DNA from: Flavobacterium hibernum | GTDB taxonomy: Bacteria; Bacteroidota; Bacteroidia; Flavobacteriales; Flavobacteriaceae | Length of the DNA: 64,000 bases | Assembly (NCBI RefSeq): GCF_000832125.1 | Contig: NZ_JPRK01000007.1 | Span: 124,001 to 188,000 of the forward strand | Reading direction: 5' to 3' | Shown here: piece after piece, positions 36,293 through 45,207 of the stretch | Numbering within the stretch: the stretch's first letter is position 1 | Layout: every line of letters begins with the position of its first letter | Translations under genes and position numbers: made by a program | Notes under the pieces: generated by a model | Told to the model about the DNA's origin: nothing | Databases searched by the model: none | The model's input: only the letters and a program-made list of their open reading frames with translations

Positions 36293-36331
36293 AAAAAGCC
36301 ACAACAAAACTATATTTGTTGTGGCTTTTTT
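36293..36331. terminator. strong bidirectional terminator
   Basis: AAAAAGCCACAACAAA (36293-36308) and its exact complement (36315-36330) enclose a 6-nt loop, with T and A runs at the ends. It serves the convergent SDR and FKBP genes. Confidence 0.88.
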
Positions 36332-36353
36332 TATGAGATGATGTGGCTTTAAC

Positions 36354-36830
36354 CTAGTTAACTTTAATTAATTTAACGTCAAAAAGCAGTACTGAACCTC
36401 CAGGAATTCTTGAGTTACTTTCACTTCCGTAACCTAAGTGCGAAGGAATTAATAAAAGTCCGCTTCCACCTTCTTTGAAAAAAGGAATACCTTCAGTCCA
36501 ACCTGGAATAACTCTATTTAGTGGAAAAGAAATTCCGGCAGCATCACTTTGGTCGAATACTTTACCATCCGTAAAATAACCTTTGTAAGCTACAGTAACA
36601 TTTGAAGTTGACGTAGGTTTTACACCTGTTCCCGGCTCTTTGATAATATAATATAGTCCAGAAGCAGATTTTTGTGCTGTTAAGTTGTTCTTAGCGATAT
36701 AGTCTGTTATCTCTTTTTCGTTTTCAGCTGTGTAATCTGTTTTTTGAGGTTCTTTGATTGTTTCTTTTTCACTATTATTACAGGAAATAAAAAGCGTTAA
36801 AGCTAATAGAGAAGATAATAAGTATTTCAT
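36354..36830 (-). CDS. FKBP-type peptidyl-prolyl isomerase lipoprotein
   Basis: The 158-residue lipoprotein has lipobox LFISC (Cys17) and an FKBP domain from about 60 to 158. Family segments are VTVAYKGYFTDGKVFDQSD, VIPGWTEGIPFFKEGGSGLLLIPSHLGYG and PGGSVLLFDVKLI. It speeds proline isomerisation during folding of exported proteins, probably on the periplasmic face. It stands alone between a terminator and the S23 cassette. Confidence 0.92.
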   Translation of the reverse strand: MKYLLSSLLALTLFISCNNSEKETIKEPQKTDYTAENEKEITDYIAKNNLTAQKSASGLYYIIKEPGTGVKPTSTSNVTVAYKGYFTDGKVFDQSDAAGISFPLNRVIPGWTEGIPFFKEGGSGLLLIPSHLGYGSESNSRIPGGSVLLFDVKLIKVN

Positions 36831-36890
36831 GTTTTTTTAAATATGGGTTATTATTAAGTTACAATATAATAAAAATTAGTTTTCAGTCTC

Positions 36891-37397
36891 AGTTTTTAGT
36901 CTCAGTCTCGGTTTTAGTGCTAGACAGAACATCCAAATTTAGATGGATTATTTATCATATAATTTATTAGTTTGCCAATTTCAAAACTTTTAGTATTTAA
37001 ACTTTCAAATTTTTCTTGATTTATATATTCGCATTTTAGTGCAAATTCTAACCAAACATTGGTTTCTGAATTTTCAGCATCACTGTCGGTTAACTTACTT
37101 ATAAAATGATTTGTATATCTTCTTTTTCTGTAAGATTCAGCAATGTTTGCAGAAACACTTCTTGATGAACGCCTAATTTGATCTGTCAATGAATATTTTT
37201 CTTCTTGTGGAAAAAATTTTGAAATTTCAAAAATCTCCATTGCCAGCTCAAATGACTTTTTATATGCTAATAATTCTTTAAAATCCATTTTTATTTTTTC
37301 ACAAGAATAGTAAAAATAATAAAGAAAAATCTTATTTTTTTTATAAAAAGAACATTCCCGTCATAACAACTGAAAACCGAGACTGCGACTAAAAACT
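36891..37397. repeat. 25-bp inverted repeats enclosing the S23 gene
   Basis: AGTTTTTAGTCTCAGTCTCG with five more bases (36891-36915) is complementary, with one mismatch in 25, to 37373-37397. The enclosed segment holds one gene, the four-helix-bundle protein, with 4 nt on its 3' side and 84 nt on its 5' side. The arms belong to the AGTTTTCAGT repeat family found after several stop codons. No clear target-site duplication is visible. Confidence 0.75.
36920..37288 (-). CDS. four-helix-bundle protein (S23/23S rRNA-intervening-sequence family)
   Basis: The 122-residue helical protein has family segments FKELLAYKKSFELAMEIFE, LTDQIRRSSRSVSANIAESY and a C-terminal NYMINNPSKF. Relatives are encoded in intervening sequences of 23S rRNA in Leptospira and Coxiella and resemble Avd of diversity-generating retroelements; in Bacteroidota they occur as single genes with no known role. 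No reverse transcriptase or rRNA is nearby. The gene is enclosed by inverted repeats. Confidence 0.88.
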   Translation of the reverse strand: MDFKELLAYKKSFELAMEIFEISKFFPQEEKYSLTDQIRRSSRSVSANIAESYRKRRYTNHFISKLTDSDAENSETNVWLEFALKCEYINQEKFESLNTKSFEIGKLINYMINNPSKFGCSV

Positions 37398-37405
37398 AAA
37401 AAAAA

Positions 37406-39268
37406 CTATCCTTCCATTTTAGCCGAAAGTTCAAACCAACGTTCTTCTTTCTGATCTATTTTTTTTATGATGTTTTGTAGTTCGTTTGCTTTTTTCTCAA
37501 TGTCAGCATCAGCAACTTTTCCATCAGAGAATAATTGTTCGATTTTAGTTTTATCAATTTCTAAATCTTTAATTTCTCTCTCAAGTTTTTGATACTCTTT
37601 TTGCTCATTGAAAGTTAAATTTCCTGTCGGATTATTTTGTTTCCAATCTTTCTTTTCGGCTTTGTTTTCTTCTTTTAGAGCAACATCGGCGCTATCTTCA
37701 TACGCTCTGAAATCTGAGTAGTTTCCTGGAAAACTTTCGATTTCACCTTGTCCTCTAAAAACAAATAAATGATCGACAATTTTGTCCATAAAATAACGGT
37801 CGTGCGATACAACAAGTAAACAACCCGGATAATCTAAAAGGAAACTTTCGAGTACATTTAGTGTTACAATATCCAAATCGTTTGTTGGCTCATCCAGAAT
37901 CAAGAAGTTAGGATTCTGAATTAAAACCGTACATAAGTACAAACGTTTCAATTCTCCTCCACTTAATTTTTCAACAAAATCGTATTGTTTCTTGGCGTCA
38001 AAAAGAAAACGTTCTAATAATTGTGAAGCCGAGATCATTCTGCCTTTTGATAGCGGAATAAATTCTCCGTATTCTTTAATAATATCAATTACACGTTGAT
38101 TTGGTTTCGGGTTGATTCCGGATTGTGTGTAATAACCAATTTTAATAGTATCTCCTTTTACAACGCGACCAGTATCTGGCGGAATAGTTCCGGTAAGTAA
38201 ATTCAAGAAAGTAGATTTTCCAGTTCCGTTTTTACCAATAATTCCAATTCTTTCACCACGCTGAAAATCAAAACTAAAATTATCAAGAATAACTTTGTCT
38301 TTGAATTTTTTAGAAAGTTTGTGAAGCTCAATAATCTTGCTTCCCATACGTTCCATATTAATTTCAAGCTCAACCTTGTTTTCTTTACGTCGGCTTTGTG
38401 CTTTTTCTTTAATTACATAAAAATCATCTTGACGTGATTTTGATTTCGTAGTTCTCGCTTTGGGCTGACGGCGCATCCATTCTAATTCTTTTGTGAATAG
38501 ATTTTTTGCTTTGTCAACACTTGCATTTTCAGACGTAATTCGCTCTTCTTTTTTCTCTAAATAGTAAGAGTAATTTCCTTTGTATTGGTATAATTTTCCA
38601 TTGTCAAGCTCGATAATTTCATTACAAACGCGCTCCAAAAAGAAACGGTCGTGAGTTACCATAAACAACGTAATGTTTTCTTTTGCAAAATAACTTTCTA
38701 ACCATTCGATCATTTCAAGATCTAAGTGGTTGGTAGGCTCATCAAGAATTAACAAATCAGGACGATTGATTAATATGATAGCCAAAGAAAGACGCTTTTT
38801 TTGTCCACCCGAAAGATTTTTCACTTTAAGCTTAAAATCTTCAAGTTTTAATTTGAATAAAATTTGTTTGTATTGCGTTTCAAAATCCCATGCATTATGT
38901 TGGTCCATTCCGTCAAAAGCTTTTTGGTAAGCCTCTTCGTCATTGGGATTTTCGAGTGCTTTTTCATAGGCCTCAATAATTTTAAGCGTTTCATTGTCAG
39001 AAGCAAAAATGCTTTCTTCAATAGTTAACTCATCTTGTAAATTATTGTCTTGCGAAAGAAAAGCCATTTTAATTCCTTTTCTCAAAACAACTTGACCAGT
39101 ATCAGGTTCGTCCAAACCATTGATAATACTCATTATCGTTGTTTTTCCTGAACCATTTTTAGCAATAAAAGCAATTTTTTGGTCCTTGTTGATTCCGAAT
39201 GAGATGTTGTCAAAAAGAGTTCTTTCTCCAAACGACTTCGATATATTTTCTACAGATAAATAATTCAC
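37406..39268 (-). CDS. ABC-F family ATPase (Uup-like)
   Basis: The 620-residue soluble protein has two ABC domains: P-loops AKNGSGKTT near residue 36 and GKNGTGKST near 345, signatures NLSGGQKKRLSLA and KLSGGELKRLYLC. Between them is the long linker helix region (WMRRQPKARTTKSKSR) typical of ABC-F proteins. The last 90 residues form a charged coiled coil like the Uup C-terminal domain. ABC-F proteins act on the ribosome. The start is GTG at 39268. A repeat arm lies 8 nt after its stop. Confidence 0.92.
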   Translation of the reverse strand: MNYLSVENISKSFGERTLFDNISFGINKDQKIAFIAKNGSGKTTIMSIINGLDEPDTGQVVLRKGIKMAFLSQDNNLQDELTIEESIFASDNETLKIIEAYEKALENPNDEEAYQKAFDGMDQHNAWDFETQYKQILFKLKLEDFKLKVKNLSGGQKKRLSLAIILINRPDLLILDEPTNHLDLEMIEWLESYFAKENITLFMVTHDRFFLERVCNEIIELDNGKLYQYKGNYSYYLEKKEERITSENASVDKAKNLFTKELEWMRRQPKARTTKSKSRQDDFYVIKEKAQSRRKENKVELEINMERMGSKIIELHKLSKKFKDKVILDNFSFDFQRGERIGIIGKNGTGKSTFLNLLTGTIPPDTGRVVKGDTIKIGYYTQSGINPKPNQRVIDIIKEYGEFIPLSKGRMISASQLLERFLFDAKKQYDFVEKLSGGELKRLYLCTVLIQNPNFLILDEPTNDLDIVTLNVLESFLLDYPGCLLVVSHDRYFMDKIVDHLFVFRGQGEIESFPGNYSDFRAYEDSADVALKEENKAEKKDWKQNNPTGNLTFNEQKEYQKLEREIKDLEIDKTKIEQLFSDGKVADADIEKKANELQNIIKKIDQKEERWFELSAKMEG

Positions 39269-39329
39269 TATAAACTAGGTGTTATAAATTATAAGTTTTG
39301 AATCTTTAATAAAAAACAGAACTTTTTTG

Positions 39330-39337
39330 CAAAAGTA
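39330..39337 (-). promoter_or_regulatory. -7 box TACTTTTG upstream of the ABC-F gene
   Basis: Exact TAnnTTTG on the minus strand, 61 nt before the GTG start. Confidence 0.45.
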
Positions 39338-39361
39338 AACTATTATATTGCTATTTGCGAA

Positions 39362-40327
39362 TTAATTATGGAGATAGGAATTCAAGATTGAACTTAAGTC
39401 AATACAGTGTATTTGTTGCAGCACATTTAAAATTGGTTTTCGAACCAAAGCCTCATTAGTTAAATAATAATGTAAGCCATCTTTAGTCGCAATTCCTTCA
39501 ATTTGATGAAATGGGAGTTTTAAATCGATTCGGCGTTTATTTCCCGATAAAAAATCATTGTTTTTATAATCGTACAAAAGATATAGAAAAGGTTTTCCTA
39601 ATTTAGAATATCCACAAAGAACAATTAGTTTTTTTGACTCCAAATAAGTCGCGCCCGTTACCAAACCTTTTGTGTCAAGTGTATGTGCTAGTTGTGCAAC
39701 GTGATTTCCGGATTGATTAGGTAATGCATAAATGCTGGTTTTAGACGATTTCCATTGTTTGGTAAACAAGTAAATGCTGTCTTTTGAAACGATAAAAGCC
39801 TCGCAATCAAAATTAGTGGTATTGGGTTTTTTAGCAGATAAATCAGTTTGATCTGCATAACGAAATGAAATCGTTTCAATAATTGGATTTCCTTCTAAGA
39901 ATGATTTTTTGTCAATTTTCAAAATGTTTAAATCCGTTCGGTTTCCATAAGCATTATTCCCAAAATCACCAATATACAAGTGCGTGCTGTCCTGCGAGAT
40001 TTCTTCCCAATCATGATTGACAACTTTCTCCAGAATTATTTTTTTTCGAATTATTCCTAATGAATCCAGACCATAAATTGTTTTGTCATGATCGTCATTG
40101 TGAGTCCAAAGTAAATTGTCAAAAGCTATTAGTCCAGATGTTTCCCTAATAGAATCACTTAGATTTCTTGAATATTGTGGTTTTACTTTGATGTTCTTAT
40201 AAGTACAACTTCCGTCATTTTCAGTAGCATTGCGATTGTAATTTTTAGAAACAGGATCAGTACAGCCTAATATTTGTGCATTAGCAGATGATACAATGAG
40301 GCAAAAGAATAAAATTGATTTAATCAT
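39362..40327 (-). CDS. secreted protein with Cys-Asp-rich repeat and propeller-like body
   Basis: The 321-residue product has a signal peptide (MIKSILFFCLIVSSANAQ), then one GCTDPVSKNYNRNATENDGS unit, a disulfide, Asp-rich motif frequent in Bacteroidota secreted proteins. The body (residues 50-321) consists of strand repeats such as DNLLWTHNDDHDKTIYGLD, THLYIGDFGNN, FDCEAFIVSKDSIYLFTKQW and IEGIATKDGLHYYLTNE, as in a beta-propeller. A start 102 nt upstream would put residues before the signal peptide, so I reject it. Function unknown. Confidence 0.75.
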   Translation of the reverse strand: MIKSILFFCLIVSSANAQILGCTDPVSKNYNRNATENDGSCTYKNIKVKPQYSRNLSDSIRETSGLIAFDNLLWTHNDDHDKTIYGLDSLGIIRKKIILEKVVNHDWEEISQDSTHLYIGDFGNNAYGNRTDLNILKIDKKSFLEGNPIIETISFRYADQTDLSAKKPNTTNFDCEAFIVSKDSIYLFTKQWKSSKTSIYALPNQSGNHVAQLAHTLDTKGLVTGATYLESKKLIVLCGYSKLGKPFLYLLYDYKNNDFLSGNKRRIDLKLPFHQIEGIATKDGLHYYLTNEALVRKPILNVLQQIHCIDLSSILNSYLHN

Positions 40328-40473
40328 GGTCTGCAATATTAAATTTGCATAACATAAAAGTAAACTTTTAAAGAATAGATTGTAAATAGTATCAAAAAAT
40401 ATAATAAAAATACTATTTTGCGGTACCAAATTTAGTTAGACTTTTGTTTTAAGATTAAGGACAAAACCCCCGT

Positions 40474-41892
40474 ATGAAGATTTTACAAAAACTGTCACAT
40501 TATCGTTTTTCGCGCTATTTTAAACTTTTGTTTGTTTTAGTTGATGTGGTATTGTTGAATTTGGCAATCATTTTATCGACTTTGGCGAGATTTGGAAGTT
40601 TAGACAGACTTTTGTCAAGAGAAGAAAGAACAGTTTCATTGTTGTCTATTTTAATTTGGGTGGCATTATTACTTCAAAATGATTCCAACAGAAGTATTAG
40701 GGTTGAACCTATTGAATCGATATTGGTAAGGACAATCAGAAAATTATTAATTCATGCAGCCTTAATATCAATTTTTGTCGTTTATTTAAATTTTTACGAC
40801 ATTTCGAGGCTTAGATTATGTTCTTTTTATTTAATATTCTTTGCTTTATTAATGGTTTCGAGATTTGTCTCGATGACACTTTTAAAATATATAAGAGCTC
40901 AAGGTTATAATTTTAAAACTTTTATAATTGTTGGAGCTAATGAATCTGGCGAAAAAATCCGTAAAATACTGGCAAAAGATCTGACATACGGATATAAGTT
41001 TTTAGGTTTTTTTGATGAAAAAATCGATTCAGAACTTGTGAATCCTAATTCGGTTTTAGGAGGTTTTGATGAAATTAGTGAATTTGTTATCGATAAAAAA
41101 GTCGATGAAATGTATGTAGCCTTGCATATTGATAATATTGAAATAATTAACAAACTGATTGTAATTTGCGAACAAAACATGGTACGTATTAAATTTATTC
41201 CGGATTTTCAGCTTTATACAAAATCAAGCAAAGTAGAGGTTACTTTTTATGAAAATACACCAGTATTGATGTTTCGTACGGAGCCTTTGGAATTTGCTGT
41301 AAACAGACTTGCGAAAAAAGTATTTGATGTTGTTTTCTCGGCAGCCGTTATTTTGTTAATATTCCCGTGGTTATTTCCTATTATCATGCTAATTATAAAA
41401 ATCGAATCGCCAGGACCAATTTTTTTTAAACAAGAAAGATCCGGTCGCGATAATCGATCGTTTATGTGTTTTAAATTTAGAAGCATGCATGTAAACGGAT
41501 TGGCACATAAAAAACAAGCCGAAAAAGGTGATAGTCGTATAACCAAATTTGGAGCTTTTATTCGTAAAACCAGTATCGACGAATTGCCGCAGTTTTTTAA
41601 TGTTCTATTAGGCGATATGTCTGTTGTTGGACCAAGACCTCATATGGTGCATCTTGCAAAAGAATATAGCGATTTAATTAGTAATTACTTAGTACGTCAA
41701 TATGCTAAACCTGGAATTACGGGTTGGGCGCAAGTCAATGGCTTTAGAGGAGAAACTAAAGAATTGGTTGATATGGAAAATAGAGTAGAATATGATATTT
41801 GGTATATTGAAAACTGGAGTTTAGCGCTAGATATAAAAATCGTTATAAAAACAATTATCAACATATTCAAAGGCGAAGAGAACGCGTATTAA
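40474..41892 (+). CDS. polyprenyl-phosphate sugar-1-phosphate transferase
   Basis: The 472-residue inner-membrane enzyme starts polysaccharide repeat-unit synthesis by moving a sugar-1-phosphate onto undecaprenyl phosphate. It has four N-terminal helices (residues 15-135), a Rossmann-like middle domain (FIIVGANESGEKIRKIL), a fifth membrane helix (290-310) and the catalytic domain with ESPGPIFFKQERSGRDNRSF, FKFRSM, RKTSIDELPQFFNVLLGDMS and VGPRP. All WcaJ/WbaP-type motifs are intact. The gene converges on a CpsB-type phosphatase gene 5 nt away, consistent with an exopolysaccharide context. Confidence 0.93.
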   Translation: MKILQKLSHYRFSRYFKLLFVLVDVVLLNLAIILSTLARFGSLDRLLSREERTVSLLSILIWVALLLQNDSNRSIRVEPIESILVRTIRKLLIHAALISIFVVYLNFYDISRLRLCSFYLIFFALLMVSRFVSMTLLKYIRAQGYNFKTFIIVGANESGEKIRKILAKDLTYGYKFLGFFDEKIDSELVNPNSVLGGFDEISEFVIDKKVDEMYVALHIDNIEIINKLIVICEQNMVRIKFIPDFQLYTKSSKVEVTFYENTPVLMFRTEPLEFAVNRLAKKVFDVVFSAAVILLIFPWLFPIIMLIIKIESPGPIFFKQERSGRDNRSFMCFKFRSMHVNGLAHKKQAEKGDSRITKFGAFIRKTSIDELPQFFNVLLGDMSVVGPRPHMVHLAKEYSDLISNYLVRQYAKPGITGWAQVNGFRGETKELVDMENRVEYDIWYIENWSLALDIKIVIKTIINIFKGEENAY

Positions 41893-41897
41893 AGCAA

Positions 41898-42635
41898 CTA
41901 GAATTTAAAAAATTGATTGTTTGCAATGACTTCCTTAAGATTAGAAGTATTCTTAATTTTTAATTTTTGGTCAAAAGCTTTAATATGGTGCATATGATGA
42001 ACATCTGTTCCAGTAAAATTATACATCCCTTTTTTTAGAAGTTCATCCGAAGCTTTGCGAATTCTTTCGCCATAATAACCCACCGTAGCCAATAAATTTA
42101 ATTGGAATAAACAGCCCGCTTTTTTTAGTTTTTCGTACTCATTAAAATTTTTATGAAAATACAAATAACGTTCCGGATGTGCTAAAACTGGTATATATCC
42201 TGCAACTTGTATCTCAAAAAGAGTTTTGTACAAATGAATAGGTGCACTTTGATATGAAATTTCGACCAAAACGTAATTGTCTTTCAGCGTTAGAAGCTTT
42301 TCATTTTTTAAGTGATTTTCAAACCAATCATCAATGAAATACTCGGCAGCCACTCTAAGCGGAACTATTGCGTTGTTTTCTTTTAGTTGAATTTTTGTGT
42401 CTTCATATTTATTATTGATTGTCTCAATAGAATTATTCCAAACATAATGACTTATATGTGGTGTAGTAACAAATTGAGATATTCCAAAATCCTCGAGCGC
42501 ATTGACAAGTTTTACCGTGTCGTTTATTGTTTTTGCACCATCATCAATTCCAGGCAATAAATGCGAGTGAATATCAATGTAATTTTCTGAAATTAGATCT
42601 TTTAAAAAGGGTTTAGGGGATAAGAATGATAACAT
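41898..42635 (-). CDS. CpsB/CapC-type tyrosine phosphatase (PHP family)
   Basis: The 245-residue metal-dependent phosphatase has metal-site motifs YIDIHSHLLPGIDDGAKT, FVTTPHI, VLAHPERY and FTGTDVHHMHH. CpsB enzymes dephosphorylate tyrosine kinases that control capsule chain length; no such kinase is in the window. I use the ATG at 42635. An upstream ATG at 42707 lies before a -7 box (42641-42648). With 42635 the mRNA would be essentially leaderless. Confidence 0.88.
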   Translation of the reverse strand: MLSFLSPKPFLKDLISENYIDIHSHLLPGIDDGAKTINDTVKLVNALEDFGISQFVTTPHISHYVWNNSIETINNKYEDTKIQLKENNAIVPLRVAAEYFIDDWFENHLKNEKLLTLKDNYVLVEISYQSAPIHLYKTLFEIQVAGYIPVLAHPERYLYFHKNFNEYEKLKKAGCLFQLNLLATVGYYGERIRKASDELLKKGMYNFTGTDVHHMHHIKAFDQKLKIKNTSNLKEVIANNQFFKF

Positions 42636-42640
42636 ATAGG

Positions 42641-42648
42641 CAAAAGTA
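42641..42648 (-). promoter_or_regulatory. -7 box TACTTTTG directly before the phosphatase start
   Basis: Exact TAnnTTTG on the minus strand; only five bases lie between it and the ATG at 42635. Confidence 0.5.
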
Positions 42649-42720
42649 TAAAAAAACAAATCTAATTTATGGATATTAAATTTAATGTAACAAATGTAAC
42701 CAGTCATTTCAGAATTATGC

Positions 42721-42728
42721 TATATTTG
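42721..42728 (+). promoter_or_regulatory. -7 box TATATTTG of the DUF5009 gene
   Basis: Exact TAnnTTTG 23 nt before the start codon at 42752, divergent from the phosphatase promoter. Confidence 0.6.
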
Positions 42729-42751
42729 AAATGCTAAAAATATAATGATTT

Positions 42752-43945
42752 ATGAAAATTAAAGAAAATTTATACAATCAGAGGATTATTTCGATAGATG
42801 CTTTACGCGGAATCACCATTTTTGTTATGATTTTTGTAAATGAATTGGCAAGTATAGTAAATGTACCGCAATGGATGAAACATATGCCTGCCGATGCTGA
42901 TGCGATGACTTTTGTCGATGCTGTGTTTCCTGCTTTTTTATTCATAGTTGGAATGTCAATTCCATTCGCGTTTAACGCCCGATTACTGAAAGGCGATAGT
43001 GCAAAAACGATTTGGACACATACATTAAAACGAGCTTTGGCTTTAATAATAATAGGTGTTTTTATGGTTAACGCCGCCGAAGGTTATGATGCTTCAAAAA
43101 TGATAATAACACCCGCTTTGTGGGGACTTTTTGCTTATGCAATGCCAATTCTAATTTGGAATAAATACGCCAAGGATTTCCCTATTTGGCTAAAGAATAC
43201 CTTGCAATATGGCGGAGTTTTGGTTTTAATAATTCTTTATTTTTTATATGTTCAGGAAGATACCGGCAAAATAGGAATCACACCAAAATGGTGGGGAATT
43301 CTAGGTTTAATTGGTTGGGCATACCTTGTTACAGTAGTATATTATTGGATTGTTGGAGGTAAGTTATGGGCAATGATTGCTTTTTTAGTAATTGCAGTTG
43401 GAGCAAATATTATAAATCTTACCGAAGGTGCGGCATTAAAAGAAATGTCCTGGTTTAGTTTTATTGCCGGACATTTAACACATGCTTCAATAGTTGCGGC
43501 TGGAGTTGTAATTTCGTTATTGTTTTTTGATCGAAAAGTACCGGCAAAAATCAATTGGGGAGTAATAGGTTTTGCAATTTTGTTTTTTGCGACAGGATAT
43601 TTTTTAAGACCTTATTTTGGAATCTCAAAAATAAAAGGAACTCCAAGTTGGACCATGTTTTCGGCCGCAATTTGTACTGTATTATTTTATTTTCTGTATT
43701 GGTTAATAGAAATTAAAAAGCATACCAAATGGAGTAATTTTTTCATGCCGGCAGCCGCAAATCCATTATTGATTTACATTTTGCCGGGCGTTGTTTATTA
43801 TTTATGTAAAGTTTCTGGAATTCATATAATTCCGGGCTATTTTAGAGAAGGAATTCCGGGAATCATTTGGGCACTAGTTTTCTCTGTTATAATGCTGTAC
43901 GTAATGAGAATCTGTAATAAGTTTAAAATTCAATTACACTTGTAG
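42752..43945 (+). CDS. DUF5009 membrane protein, acyltransferase-like
   Basis: The 397-residue protein has about ten membrane helices. It opens with RIISIDALRGITIFVMIFVNELASI and has FVDAVFPAFLFIVGMSIPFAF, hallmarks of the DUF5009/HGSNAT-like group of membrane acyltransferases. Relatives act near glycan catabolism genes (NagX). No sugar-degradation genes are adjacent. A second member is at 57615-58886. A strong hairpin follows its stop. Confidence 0.82.
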   Translation: MKIKENLYNQRIISIDALRGITIFVMIFVNELASIVNVPQWMKHMPADADAMTFVDAVFPAFLFIVGMSIPFAFNARLLKGDSAKTIWTHTLKRALALIIIGVFMVNAAEGYDASKMIITPALWGLFAYAMPILIWNKYAKDFPIWLKNTLQYGGVLVLIILYFLYVQEDTGKIGITPKWWGILGLIGWAYLVTVVYYWIVGGKLWAMIAFLVIAVGANIINLTEGAALKEMSWFSFIAGHLTHASIVAAGVVISLLFFDRKVPAKINWGVIGFAILFFATGYFLRPYFGISKIKGTPSWTMFSAAICTVLFYFLYWLIEIKKHTKWSNFFMPAAANPLLIYILPGVVYYLCKVSGIHIIPGYFREGIPGIIWALVFSVIMLYVMRICNKFKIQLHL

Positions 43946-43981
43946 ATATTGTTTTATCGCAAACAGCACTAAGGTTTATAT

Positions 43982-44020
43982 AAAGTTAGCAAAGCTATAA
44001 CATAAAGCTTTGCTAACTTT
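43982..44020. terminator. 15-bp perfect hairpin between convergent genes
   Basis: AAAGTTAGCAAAGCT (43982-43996) and AGCTTTGCTAACTTT (44006-44020) are exact complements around nine bases. Poly-T is weak on both sides, so it is either a terminator or a member of the CTTTG-type repeat group. Confidence 0.65.
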
Positions 44021-44056
44021 GTGTTTGATATTTTCATTTCAGCATGAAACAAATTT

Positions 44057-44458
44057 TTACCTCACACGTTTAAACGCAATCGGTCCAGTTCTTTTTTTGT
44101 TGTCTACAAAAGTTCCTTCCAGCGTATTACCATCTTCAGATAATGTTAAAGTGTGAGTGCCTGCCGTTGCCCAGCCCTTAATAGGTAAAGTAACATCTAC
44201 AGTATAACCAATTGTGTTTCCTATTCGTTTTCCTGTACCGCTTTCTACAAATTTTTGTCCTTTCCATTCTAAGTAATGTGAAAAAACAACTTTTCCGTTT
44301 TGTTCTGAGATAATAACAATTGCATTCTTAACATCAGGATTAATATCTTCCCAAACGCCATTAATGTCTATTTTTTGAGTTGCTGATTTTTTTTGGCTAT
44401 AGCCAAAATTTGAAAATAATATACTTGCGAAAAGTAAATAAAAAAGTCTTTTTTTCAT
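44057..44458 (-). CDS. small secreted lipocalin-like hypothetical protein
   Basis: The 133-residue product has a signal peptide (residues 1-21, FGYSQ) and a beta-rich body: NGVWEDINPDVKNAIVIISEQNG, GYTVDVTLPIKGW, HTLTLSEDGNTLEGTFVDNK. The strand pattern and the closing GTFVDNKKRTGPIAFKRVR resemble short lipocalin-like domains that measure excess over a basal form. Function unknown. It starts 4 nt after the upstream secreted protein gene, so the two are an operon. Confidence 0.7.
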   Translation of the reverse strand: MKKRLFYLLFASILFSNFGYSQKKSATQKIDINGVWEDINPDVKNAIVIISEQNGKVVFSHYLEWKGQKFVESGTGKRIGNTIGYTVDVTLPIKGWATAGTHTLTLSEDGNTLEGTFVDNKKRTGPIAFKRVR

Positions 44459-44462
44459 ATTT

Positions 44463-45059
44463 TTAGATCTGAACTATTACTGATTTAATTTCTAATGTTG
44501 CGCCGGAAACAGGATTGTAATTCACAAAATTGAATTTACAAAGATTATGAATATTTAAGATTTTGCCACTAACTAAACCATCTTGTTTAAAATCTGACCA
44601 GGGAATTTTAATCGTTGTGAATTTTTTTGGCGAAGGCAAAATATCAACTCTTGGGTGCGAACCACCATGCATACAACCAGTTCCTTCTTCATTTCCTTCA
44701 CGGGCTTGCAGTTTTATTAAATGGGAAGATTTATAAGTAATACTTACGAATTTTGATTGATCAGATAAATTAGTAGGCGCACCATCATTTGAGTCTGAAG
44801 ACGTAATTAAAACATTCAATTCAATCTCCCCAATCGGATTATTGTTTGCTGTAACTTTAATTATGCCTTCATTTTTGCGAGCAGCATTAATCATTTCCTG
44901 AGTTTCAACAGCTGGACCTGCAATATACCAAGTTGAGGTTTTTATGAGGTCTTTATTAGAATCCGTTTTTTGTGAAATAGGAATAAAACCAAATATAAAA
45001 AATCCCATAGTTAATATTAAAAGCAATAATCTACTTTGAATAAATATTGTGTTTTTCAT
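44463..45059 (-). CDS. exported beta-sandwich hypothetical protein
   Basis: The 198-residue product has one N-terminal hydrophobic segment (residues 11-27), a signal or anchor. The remainder looks like a galactose-binding-like sandwich (KLQAREGNEEGTGCMHGGSH, FTTIKIPWSDFKQDG, FNFVNYNPVSGATLEIKSV), the last part being the closing strand pattern of carbohydrate-binding or CIA30-like modules. This is a weak fold guess. First gene of a two-gene unit with the lipocalin-like protein. Confidence 0.65.
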   Translation of the reverse strand: MKNTIFIQSRLLLLILTMGFFIFGFIPISQKTDSNKDLIKTSTWYIAGPAVETQEMINAARKNEGIIKVTANNNPIGEIELNVLITSSDSNDGAPTNLSDQSKFVSITYKSSHLIKLQAREGNEEGTGCMHGGSHPRVDILPSPKKFTTIKIPWSDFKQDGLVSGKILNIHNLCKFNFVNYNPVSGATLEIKSVIVQI

Positions 45060-45082
45060 GAAAATTTAATTTTGTTCAAAAT

Positions 45083-45090
45083 CAAAAATA
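45083..45090 (-). promoter_or_regulatory. -7 box TATTTTTG of the two-gene secreted-protein operon
   Basis: Exact TAnnTTTG on the minus strand, 23 nt before the start codon at 45059. Confidence 0.5.
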
Positions 45091-45207
45091 GGATTTTTTA
45101 GAGTTGAAAATGTTTTCGCTTTTTATTATTTGCAAAATGAGGTTTATTTTAAATTAAATTTTAAATTTGTAAGAAGTTGTTTCTTAAATTTTTATAATAT
45201 AAAGATT

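Noticed and set aside
36309..36318. TATATTTG in the terminator at 36293 as a promoter
   Set aside because: It is within a perfect 16-bp terminator stem between convergent genes, with no gene downstream in the right direction.
40327..40429. A longer N-terminus for the secreted propeller-like protein
   Set aside because: It would place 34 extra residues before a good signal peptide starting at 40327.
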